A stretch of 11,023 nucleotides of DNA from CAZYPU01 sp049642705 (GTDB taxonomy: Bacteria > Omnitrophota > Gorgyraeia > JABMRN01 > RBG-13-46-9), in contig JBARPB010000032.1 in assembly GCA_049642705.1 (NCBI GenBank), forward strand, positions 1-11,023, in the 5' to 3' direction. Within the stretch, counting starts at the first letter, position 1. Every line of letters begins with the position of its first letter. Both the position numbers and the translations under genes were made by a program. This document shows, in pieces, positions 1-6,637 of this stretch. The notes below the pieces were generated by a model. It was not told the DNA's origin and made no database searches. It saw nothing but the letters and a program-made list of their open reading frames with translations.

Positions 1-1543
1 GTTTAAGGTTAACCGGTATCGAAGTAGCAAATTCTATGAAATCGCGGTCAAGGAAAGGCTCGCGGACCAGAAGCCCCGCCGCCATGCTTGCCTTGTCAAC
101 TTTCGGAATGCCGTCATCGGTCAAATAAGTTTTTGCATACAGGTAATTTATCCTGTTCAGGTAATTCAACCCTTTCATTTCCTCCATGTACCTGTAAGAC
201 TCCTCGTATAGAACCTCATCTTTAAGAAACCCCTTGAAATCACCCGATAATAGGTTTACCTGTTCGTTCGGCGGGAACGAGCCGATCCAGACCTGGTGCC
301 TTATGGCCTCCGGATAATTCATGCCCCTTACGTATCTTCGCAACTTAAAACCCGTGCTCATATAACTTGATTTCCCGCCGGCTACTTTGGAAGCGGCCGA
401 GAGAAGACCCGTTGAAAACGGCACGAATCTTAAAATCCGCGATATCTTGTGAGCCGTATACGACTGGTATCCCCCTAAAAATTCATCGCCGCCGTCGCCT
501 CCAAGGCAAACCCTGACATGTTCTCGTGCAAATTTTGAAACGCAATACGTAGGAATAATCGAGTAATCGGCGAACGGCTCATCCAAAAGGGCCAAAACGT
601 CCGGTAAAACATCGAGCATTTCTCTTACCCCGACTGTGAGCTCCCTGTGATCGGTTTTAAAACGCTGCGCTACGGCACGCGCGTCGCTTGATTCGTCAAA
701 GTGTTTTTCCTTGAAAGCAATAGAAAAAGTTTTTAACGGTTTTTCCGGCGCGAGCTCCGACATCATCGCCACTATGCAGCTTGAGTCCAGGCCTCCGCTA
801 AGGAATATCCCAGGAGGCGTATCGCCTTTCAATCGCCTTTTTATCGCTTCCTTTAACATAGAGCGAAAGTCGCTTTCGTATTCGGTCACGCTTTTTTTCC
901 TGCGGGACTCGTCAAATCTAATATTCCAGTACCGGTTTTTCTCGAGGGCGCGGCCGCCTGATAAGGACGCATAGAAACCGGGTTCGAGTTTTGATATGCC
1001 TTTGAATATAGTATGGGGGTTGGGTATGTAGTCGTGGGCGAAATATTTCAACATCCCTTTTTTGTCTATTTCTTTTTTTACCGCAGGATGCCTTAATATT
1101 GATTTGATTTCCGAGGCGAAAACAAAGGTATTTCCAAATGTGCCGTAGTATAGCGGCTTCGTGCCGAGCGGGTCCCTTGCCAGGATAAGCTTTTGCTCTT
1201 TATCGTCCCACAGGGCGAGTGAAAATACGCCGTTTATTTTCGCAAAGGCCCGAAACCCGTATTTATCGAATGCGTGAAGGGAAACTTCTTTCAGTTCGCC
1301 GGATTCGTAAATTTCTCCGTCATAAACGATGGCCAGGCCTCTCTCTTTATCGAACAATCCTTGAGTAGTTGTTTTGCGGCCGGATACAGAGAGTTCCCTT
1401 TGGCCGAAGGCAACATTCCCTCTTATAAAAAAGGCCTCTCCGTCCGGCCCCCTGTGGGCGACGGCTTTCGCCATTTCCTTTATGATTTCCGGATTTGCTA
1501 CTGGCTTCTTATCGAGGTTTATGTATCCGCATATTCCGCTCAT
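1..1543 (-). CDS. AsnB-like asparagine synthetase/amidotransferase with degenerate glutaminase domain (3' end outside window)
   Basis: The frame is open for 514 codons and runs off the left edge; AsnB proteins are usually about 600-650 residues, so roughly the last 100 are missing. Residues 1-170 are a class II glutamine amidotransferase (Ntn) domain. From about 225 on is the ATP-pyrophosphatase synthetase domain, with the PP-loop SGGLDSS at 249-255, GGDGGDEFLGGY from 348, and a later VDKASM...REPFLD block. The synthetase motifs look intact. The N-terminus does not: MSGICG has Ser where the family has the nucleophile Cys2, QREL puts Glu50 at the Arg49 position, YDGEIY has Asp75 for the glutamine-binding Asn, and the loop carrying the SDTEV motif is about 20 residues shorter. 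It may use free ammonia, another amine or a partner glutaminase. The ATG overlaps the uxs stop (ATGA), with AAGGA nine bases upstream and an in-frame TAA at 1556-1558 that rules out a longer start. A role in amidating a uronic acid is inferred from context. Confidence 0.88.
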   Translation of the reverse strand, partial: MSGICGYINLDKKPVANPEIIKEMAKAVAHRGPDGEAFFIRGNVAFGQRELSVSGRKTTTQGLFDKERGLAIVYDGEIYESGELKEVSLHAFDKYGFRAFAKINGVFSLALWDDKEQKLILARDPLGTKPLYYGTFGNTFVFASEIKSILRHPAVKKEIDKKGMLKYFAHDYIPNPHTIFKGISKLEPGFYASLSGGRALEKNRYWNIRFDESRRKKSVTEYESDFRSMLKEAIKRRLKGDTPPGIFLSGGLDSSCIVAMMSELAPEKPLKTFSIAFKEKHFDESSDARAVAQRFKTDHRELTVGVREMLDVLPDVLALLDEPFADYSIIPTYCVSKFAREHVRVCLGGDGGDEFLGGYQSYTAHKISRILRFVPFSTGLLSAASKVAGGKSSYMSTGFKLRRYVRGMNYPEAIRHQVWIGSFPPNEQVNLLSGDFKGFLKDEVLYEESYRYMEEMKGLNYLNRINYLYAKTYLTDDGIPKVDKASMAAGLLVREPFLDRDFIEFATSIPVNLK

Positions 1544-2478
1544 GCCTGTTTTTCCTTAAACCATTTAATTGTAATACCCAGCCCCTGTTCCAGCGGAATC
1601 TCCGGTTTCCATTTTAGCCTGGTTCTTGCCAGTTTTATGTCCGGCCGCCTTACCTTTGGGTCGTCCGAGGGGAGGTGCTTATATGCTATTTTGCTTCTAG
1701 AGGTGGTTATCTTTATTATCGTTTCTGCGAGTTTCAAAACGGACATCTCGTTGGGATTGCCGATGTTCACCGGCTTGTGCATACTTGAGAGCATTAATTT
1801 ATAGATTCCCTTTACCATATCCGATATGTAACAGAAACTCCGTGTTTGTCTGCCGGTGCCGTAGACGGTAAGCGGCTCGCCGCCAAGCGCCTGGCTAATA
1901 AAGTTGGGTATTACCCTGCCGTCTTTTTCCCTTATTCTCTCGCCGTACGTGTTAAATATGCGAACGATTCTCGTGTTTACTTTATGATCTCGGGCGTAGG
2001 CCATGGTGATGGCCTCCGCAAATCTTTTTGCCTCGTCATAACAAGCGCGCACGCCAACAGGGTTTACGTTACCCCAGTATGTCTCAGGTTGGGGATTTAT
2101 AAGCGGGTCGCCGTAAATTTCGCTTGTCGATGCCAAAAGGAATTTGGCTTTTTTTGCCTTTGCAAGGCCCAAGGCGTTGTGCGTCCCGAGCGAGCCGACC
2201 TTAAGTGTCTTAATCGGGTATTTCAGGTAATCAACCGGGCTGGCAGGCGAGGCAAAGTGCAGTACATAATCGAGATTTCCCTTCATGTCTATATACTTGG
2301 TGACATCGTGTTTTATGAACCTAAAATTTTTGCACTTCAGTAAGTGTTTGATGTTTTCCTTGGAGCCTGTTATGAGGTTATCCATGCATATTACGGAATA
2401 CCCCTTGGCGATCAGTAAATCGCACAAATGCGAACCTATAAACCCCGCTCCACCTGTTATCAATACTCGTTTCTTCAT
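1540..2478 (-). CDS. uxs: UDP-glucuronate decarboxylase (UDP-xylose synthase)
   Basis: This 312-residue extended short-chain dehydrogenase/reductase (SDR) converts UDP-glucuronate to UDP-xylose with bound NAD+, in the cytoplasm. The NAD-binding GGAGFIGS is at 9-16. The family-typical ASPASP block begins at residue 77, followed by PIKTLKVGSLGT. The catalytic Thr/Ser-Glu is in STSEIYGD (117-124) and the Tyr-Lys pair is in YDEAK (147-151). The PQPETYWGNVNP and RACYDEAKR blocks are characteristic of UXS rather than UDP-glucose epimerases. The length matches bacterial single-domain UXS, without an ArnA-type formyltransferase domain. Its substrate is the product of the ugd gene in the same run. The ATG is preceded by AGGA at about nine bases. 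The 30-bp gap from the epimerase gene upstream consists largely of a 7-bp tandem repeat. Its stop overlaps the asnB-like start as ATGA. Confidence 0.93.
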   Translation of the reverse strand: MKKRVLITGGAGFIGSHLCDLLIAKGYSVICMDNLITGSKENIKHLLKCKNFRFIKHDVTKYIDMKGNLDYVLHFASPASPVDYLKYPIKTLKVGSLGTHNALGLAKAKKAKFLLASTSEIYGDPLINPQPETYWGNVNPVGVRACYDEAKRFAEAITMAYARDHKVNTRIVRIFNTYGERIREKDGRVIPNFISQALGGEPLTVYGTGRQTRSFCYISDMVKGIYKLMLSSMHKPVNIGNPNEMSVLKLAETIIKITTSRSKIAYKHLPSDDPKVRRPDIKLARTRLKWKPEIPLEQGLGITIKWFKEKQA

Positions 2479-2495
2479 AAGTTTATTTCCTATCT

Positions 2496-2523
2496 TATAG
2501 CTTAAAGCTTACAGCTTATAGCT
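2496..2523. repeat. Four 7-bp tandem units at the epimerase-uxs junction
   Basis: On the plus strand the units are TATAGCT, TAAAGCT, TACAGCT and TATAGCT, i.e. TANAGCT four times without gaps. The array spans the last codons and stop of the WbpP-type gene and about half of the 30-bp gap before uxs. Because seven is not a multiple of three, gain or loss of a unit would change the epimerase C-terminus. Confidence 0.7.
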
Positions 2524-3453
2524 GTTCCTAAACCATTCAACCGTCCGTTTAAGCCCTTCCTCGAACGGTATAAGATCTTTCATGCCCAACTTTTCTTCGA
2601 GTTTCGTTATGTCCGCCAGGCTCTTCCTGACATCGCCCGGCCTTGTTGGGCCGAATGCGGGTTTTATATTCTTATTCATAATCGCGTTTAGCGCGTCCAC
2701 AATTCCCAAAACAGTGGTAGAAACACCGCATGCTACGTTAAAAACCTCGCCTGATATGCCCCGGGCGGTCGCCGCCTTGAGGTTTGCCTGAACGACATTT
2801 TCTATAAAAGTAAAATCCCTTTCCTGCAATCCGTCTCCGTGTACGGGTGGTTTTTCGTCGTTCAGCATGCATGTAATGAACTTGGGCACTACGACGGCGT
2901 ACTCGCTTTCAAGCGATTGCCGGGGCCCGAACACGTTAAAATACCGTAAGGAGACGGTTTCGAGCTTGAAACTCTTAGCGAAAAGCCTGCAGTAATACTC
3001 GCCCAAAAGCTTAGTGGTAGCATAAGGTGAAATAGGGTTTGGTTCGTCTTTTTCTTTCTCGGGAAAAGTATCCCGGTCTCCGTAAACCGAACTCGAAGAG
3101 GCGAAAACAACCCTTTTCACTTTGTGTTCCTTGGCCTTCATTAACAACTTAAGTGTTCCGTTTACGTTAACGTCGTTATATTCGACGGGCCGCGTCATCG
3201 ACTTCGGCACTGACCTCAAGGCGGCCTGATGCAACACGAAATCTGTGCCCCTAAGTGCTTTATCGAGGTCTTTTTCATTCCTGATATCGCCTTTTATAAA
3301 AGTAATTTTGTTTTTTACGGGCGATAGATTCTCGAGCTTACCTCCCGAGAGGTCATCCAGAACAGTTACTTCCTCACCCATTTGTACCAAACGCTCTGCG
3401 ATATTCGAGCCTATAAACCCGGCTCCGCCCGTAACAAGAAATTTTGTTTTCAT
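2509..3453 (-). CDS. WbpP-type UDP-N-acetylglucosamine 4-epimerase
   Basis: This 314-residue extended SDR epimerase has GGAGFIGS at 9-16, HQAALRSVPKS at 75-85, the catalytic Ser region SSSSVYGD at 119-126, YATTK at 144-148 and LRYFNVFGPRQ at 169-179. The overall pattern matches WbpP/VipB (TviC) enzymes, which interconvert UDP-GlcNAc and UDP-GalNAc. In GDVRKSLAD, Ser278 sits where E. coli GalE has the bulky Tyr299. WbpP also has a Ser there, and a small residue at this site is known to make room for the N-acetyl group, so acetylated substrates are favoured. It is translationally coupled (ATGA at 3450-3453) to the UDP-HexNAc dehydrogenase upstream, repeating the WbpO-WbpP/TviB-TviC pairing that makes UDP-GalNAcA. 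The last codons lie in a heptamer repeat. UDP-GalA or UDP-Gal epimerase activity is the main alternative. Confidence 0.85.
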   Translation of the reverse strand: MKTKFLVTGGAGFIGSNIAERLVQMGEEVTVLDDLSGGKLENLSPVKNKITFIKGDIRNEKDLDKALRGTDFVLHQAALRSVPKSMTRPVEYNDVNVNGTLKLLMKAKEHKVKRVVFASSSSVYGDRDTFPEKEKDEPNPISPYATTKLLGEYYCRLFAKSFKLETVSLRYFNVFGPRQSLESEYAVVVPKFITCMLNDEKPPVHGDGLQERDFTFIENVVQANLKAATARGISGEVFNVACGVSTTVLGIVDALNAIMNKNIKPAFGPTRPGDVRKSLADITKLEEKLGMKDLIPFEEGLKRTVEWFRNSYKL

Positions 3454-4769
3454 AGTTTAACTATATTCTTTCCTTTTATGCCCAGTTTAGAAAATATATT
3501 TCTTGTGTCGAAAATCAACTTAAGATTTCCGGCAAGAAACTTATAATTGACCTTTGAGTGGTCCGCAATAATTACCGCGCAGTCAAATTTTTGCAATGCC
3601 TTTTTGTTCAATTTTACGGGTTTCATGTTAATACCGTGAATTCTAAAATATGGAAAATACGGGTCGTAATAAGAGACCTTCGCTTTCTTCTTCTGGAGGC
3701 GGTGCACAATGCTTATCGCGGGCGATTCCCTGAGGTCTTTTACGTCTTTTTTGTAGGCTATGCCGACTATTAAAATTTTGGCGTTTTGAATCCTCTTTTT
3801 ACGGGTGTTCAACATCTTTCCTATTCTCTCTACGATATAACCCGGCATTGCTTCATTTACGTAAGAGGCCAGGTTGATAAACTTTGTCTCAAATCCGTGT
3901 TTCTTGGCCTTCCATGATAGGTACAGGGGATCCACGGGAATACAGTGCCCGCCAACGCCCGGGCCGGGGTAAAATGCCATGAAACCGTAAGGTTTGGTTT
4001 TCGCAACGTCTATTATTTCCCATATGTCGAGATGAAACTTGCCGCATAAAGTGGCAATTTCATTCACAAGCGCGGTATTGACTATCCGAAAAGTATTTTC
4101 CAAAAGCTTGACCATTTCCGCACCGTCAGCGGAAGAAACCGGTATAACTTCTTTTATTATCTGCCTGTAAAGTAACTCGGCAATTTCTGTCGATGTATCC
4201 GAAATACCCCCTATTACCTTCGGCGTGTTCTCCGTTTTATAAACTTTGTTGCCGGGGTCTATTCTTTCAGGAGAAAAAGCGAGGTAAAAGTCCTTGCCTT
4301 CCTTAAGCCCGCCGGACTCAAGAAGCGGAAGGAGTATTTCGCGCGTGGTCCCGGGGTATGTCGTGGACTCAAGGACTATTATCTGGCCGGGCCGTATATT
4401 CTCTTCGATTTTTCTTACGGCGTTTCGTATATAGCTCATATTCGGGGTCTTTTTCTTTCTAAGCGGCGTCGGAACGCAGATTACGGCCGCATCAGCACCT
4501 CGGACGGCCGCAAAGTCGTTCGTAACGGCGAATCTTTTTAAGCGCAAAAGAGCCTTAAGTTTTTTATTGGTCACGTCGGATATGTAAGAAATGCCCCTTG
4601 TAATCTTCTTTATCCGATTCTCGCTTATATCAATCCCGATAACCTTAAATCCCTTTCTTGCAAAAGTCATGGCAAGCGGCAAACCGACATAGCCGAGGCC
4701 AATTACGGCTATTTTTGCCTTTTTGGTTTTTATTTTCCTTTTTAAGACTTTGATATTGTTATTCCGCAT
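3450..4769 (-). CDS. UDP-N-acetyl-hexosamine 6-dehydrogenase (WbpA/WbpO/TviB type)
   Basis: This nucleotide-sugar dehydrogenase, 439 residues from the chosen start, oxidises C6 of UDP-GlcNAc or UDP-GalNAc to the uronic acid in two NAD+-dependent steps. The NAD motif GLGYVG is at 24-29, the conserved ESTTYPGTT at 134-142, and the substrate-domain Lys is in EMVKLLENTFR (Lys221). The catalytic Cys276 lies in GVGGHCIPVDP. That HCIPVDPxYL signature and the N-terminal basic extension before the Rossmann fold mark the WbpA/WbpO group rather than UDP-glucose dehydrogenase, whose motif here (in ugd) is GFGGSCFPKD. I chose the ATG at 4769 because AAGGAG lies five bases upstream; a start at 4796 adds nine residues without a comparable site. 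The gene overlaps the rfbD end by 28 bp and the next gene by ATGA. Whether the substrate is GlcNAc or GalNAc cannot be read from motifs; the adjacent WbpP-type epimerase makes UDP-GalNAcA plausible. Confidence 0.88.
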   Translation of the reverse strand: MRNNNIKVLKRKIKTKKAKIAVIGLGYVGLPLAMTFARKGFKVIGIDISENRIKKITRGISYISDVTNKKLKALLRLKRFAVTNDFAAVRGADAAVICVPTPLRKKKTPNMSYIRNAVRKIEENIRPGQIIVLESTTYPGTTREILLPLLESGGLKEGKDFYLAFSPERIDPGNKVYKTENTPKVIGGISDTSTEIAELLYRQIIKEVIPVSSADGAEMVKLLENTFRIVNTALVNEIATLCGKFHLDIWEIIDVAKTKPYGFMAFYPGPGVGGHCIPVDPLYLSWKAKKHGFETKFINLASYVNEAMPGYIVERIGKMLNTRKKRIQNAKILIVGIAYKKDVKDLRESPAISIVHRLQKKKAKVSYYDPYFPYFRIHGINMKPVKLNKKALQKFDCAVIIADHSKVNYKFLAGNLKLIFDTRNIFSKLGIKGKNIVKL

Positions 4770-5644
4770 AAATACTCCTTCAACGCTTCCTGCCACGGCC
4801 GCATTATGAAACCGGTGGCCTTTTCGAATTTCGTGTTATCCAATACCGAAAACGCTGGCCTTTTTGCCGGACGGCCAAGTTGGCTGCTGTTGATCGGTAT
4901 CAGTTTTACATTGTTAACTCCGGCTATTTTCAGTATTTCCCTCGCATAATCGAACCACGAAACCTCGCCTTTATTGGATATGTGATAAATTCCATTTGCG
5001 CCCTGTGCCGAAAGCAACTTACCGATCGCTTTCGCAAAATCCTCCGTGTATGTCGGCGAACCCCATTGGTCGTCAACAACCCTCAACTCGCTTTCTTTCT
5101 TCGCCTTTTCTATTATTGTATCAACGAAGTTATTTCCGTTTGAGCCGTAGAGCCAGCCGGACCTTGCAATTATATATTTACCCAAGGTTGCGCACGTTTT
5201 TTCCCCTTCCAGTTTAGATTTGCTGTAAATGTTCAAGGGCCGAGGCGCGTCTTTTTCTGTATATGGACTTTTTTTATTACCGTCAAATACGAAATCCGTG
5301 CTTATATATACTAAGGGGGCGTCTAATGCTCGGGCTGCTTTTGCTACGTTGCGGGTGCCCCCTTCATTTACCTTTCTTGCCTTATCCGGTTCGCGTTCGC
5401 ACCCGTCCACGTCTGTCCACGCTGCCGCGTGTATTACAAGGTCCGGTTTCGCATTTAAAATGGACTTTACGACTTTGTCTTTATCCGTTATATCGCACCG
5501 GACAAAATCACCCTGTCCGCTGATATCCAGCCCAACGATGTCATACTCGCTTTTAAGTTCGTTGCACAAATCTGTGCCGAGCATGCCGCTCGAGCCGGTT
5601 ACCAGAATCTTTCTTCTTTTCTTTTCTTGAGCTTTTTCCACCAT
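4742..5644 (-). CDS. rfbD: dTDP-4-dehydrorhamnose reductase
   Basis: This 300-residue SDR is the RmlD enzyme that reduces dTDP-4-keto-L-rhamnose to dTDP-L-rhamnose with NAD(P)H, the last step of the route. The cofactor motif GSSGMLG is at 17-23, the STDFVFDG block at 115-122, and the catalytic Tyr-Lys pair in YSKSK at 140-144. The C-terminal RPAKRPAFSVLDNTKF block is typical of RmlD. Length is normal for the family, apart from a short charged leader (about 11 residues, Lys/Arg/Glu-rich) before the usual RKILVTG start. That leader is encoded in the 46-bp overlap with the rfbB 3' end. No later ATG exists before the Rossmann fold, so the ATG at 5644 (or the GTG next to it) is the best start, although no strong Shine-Dalgarno precedes it. 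Confidence 0.92.
   Translation of the reverse strand: MVEKAQEKKRRKILVTGSSGMLGTDLCNELKSEYDIVGLDISGQGDFVRCDITDKDKVVKSILNAKPDLVIHAAAWTDVDGCEREPDKARKVNEGGTRNVAKAARALDAPLVYISTDFVFDGNKKSPYTEKDAPRPLNIYSKSKLEGEKTCATLGKYIIARSGWLYGSNGNNFVDTIIEKAKKESELRVVDDQWGSPTYTEDFAKAIGKLLSAQGANGIYHISNKGEVSWFDYAREILKIAGVNNVKLIPINSSQLGRPAKRPAFSVLDNTKFEKATGFIMRPWQEALKEYLCGITISKS
4775..4780 (-). promoter_or_regulatory. Ribosome binding site deciding the UDP-HexNAc dehydrogenase start
   Basis: AAGGAG on the minus strand sits five bases before the ATG at 4769. The more upstream in-frame ATG at 4796 lacks such a site. The site lies inside the rfbD coding region, so translation of the dehydrogenase begins before the rfbD stop. 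Confidence 0.75.
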
Positions 5645-6579
5645 TTAACGTTTTCTCTATACCAAAGAACGGTTTCTTTTAATGCGTCTTTAAACTTGTA
5701 CCTAGGCTTCCAGCCGAGCTTACTGATTTTTCCGACATTCAAGGCGTAACGCTTGTCATGGCCGGGGCGGTCCTTTACAAACTTGATAAGGCGCCTCTCC
5801 TTGCCCAGCAAACTTAATATCTTTCTGGTAAGTTCTATATTTTTCATCTCGTTGCCGCTTGCAATATTGTAAATCTCGCCCGCTTTCCCGAAATTAAGCA
5901 CGAAATTTATCGCATCGCAGTTATCCAAAACGTAGAGCCACTCCCTCACGTTCGTGCCGTCTGCGTAAAGCGGGACTTTCTTATTCAGAAGGGCATTTGT
6001 AACAAAAAGCGGTATGATCTTCTCGGGGTGCTGGTACGGGCCGAAGTTATTGGAGCTTCTTACGATAATAACAGGGAGCTTATACGTTACAAAATACGAG
6101 CGCACCAAAAGATCCGCGGCTGCCTTGCTGGCGGCGTAAGGCGAATTGGGCATAAGCGGCGAGTCTTCGCTAAAATAACCTTTGTCTATACTACCATACA
6201 CTTCATCGGTACTGATATGAATGAAGCGGCGAATTTTATATTTCTTTGCGGCGTCTAACAAAACCTGCGTGCCGATCACGTTGGTCCTGACGAATTCTTT
6301 CGCATCTTTAATCGAGCGGTCGACATGCGATTCTGCGGCGAAATTGACTATGGCGTCGCATTTCTTTGCTAGTTTGGAAACAAGTTTCTTATCGCATATA
6401 TCCCCTTTTACGAACTTGTATCTCGGGTTTTTTTCGACATCCTTCAGATTGTCGAGGTTGCCTGAATAGGTCAGCTTATCAAGGTTTATGACTTTCGTCT
6501 TCGACATTTTTAATACATATTTCACGAAGTTCGAACCGATAAATCCTGCTCCGCCAGTTATTAATATTCGTTTATACAT
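5599..6579 (-). CDS. rfbB: dTDP-glucose 4,6-dehydratase
   Basis: This 326-residue RmlB-type extended SDR removes water from dTDP-glucose to give dTDP-4-keto-6-deoxyglucose. GGAGFIGS is at 9-16, NFAAESHVDRSI at 79-90, the dehydratase-specific Thr-Asp-Glu in STDEVYG (TDE at 124-126), and YAASK at 148-152. The C-terminal DRPGHDKRYALN block is diagnostic of RmlB. The protein ends in an unusual Trp/Lys/Arg/Glu-rich tail of about 15 residues, which comes from the region overlapping rfbD. No Shine-Dalgarno is visible before the ATG: the upstream sequence is an A-rich heptamer-repeat linker behind rfbA. It works directly on the rfbA product. Confidence 0.95.
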   Translation of the reverse strand: MYKRILITGGAGFIGSNFVKYVLKMSKTKVINLDKLTYSGNLDNLKDVEKNPRYKFVKGDICDKKLVSKLAKKCDAIVNFAAESHVDRSIKDAKEFVRTNVIGTQVLLDAAKKYKIRRFIHISTDEVYGSIDKGYFSEDSPLMPNSPYAASKAAADLLVRSYFVTYKLPVIIVRSSNNFGPYQHPEKIIPLFVTNALLNKKVPLYADGTNVREWLYVLDNCDAINFVLNFGKAGEIYNIASGNEMKNIELTRKILSLLGKERRLIKFVKDRPGHDKRYALNVGKISKLGWKPRYKFKDALKETVLWYRENVKWWKKLKKRKEERFW

Positions 6580-6581
6580 AG

Positions 6582-6637
6582 TTAATTTTGAATTTTAAAT
6601 TTTGGTTTTGCATTTTTAATTTTACTTTTTTAATTTT
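6582..6637. repeat. Eight degenerate 7-bp tandem units between rfbA and rfbB
   Basis: On the plus strand the stretch divides into eight consecutive heptamers with consensus NNNWTTT (most often TNAATTT or NNNTTTT). Every unit ends in TTT. The first six fill the rfbA-rfbB gap, and the last two to three lie inside the rfbA 3' end, encoding its Lys-rich tail. The period of seven is seen directly. A function is not evident; as an A-rich leader it may substitute for the missing Shine-Dalgarno of rfbB. Confidence 0.6.

Noticed and set aside
1274..1804. 176-codon plus-strand ORF
   Set aside because: It lies antisense across the asnB-like start and the uxs 3' end, both well supported. It has no start context and its translation looks random.
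4770..4796. Longer start for the UDP-HexNAc dehydrogenase at 4796
   Set aside because: The ATG at 4769 has AAGGAG at ideal spacing. The extra nine residues lie outside the fold and only lengthen the overlap with rfbD.
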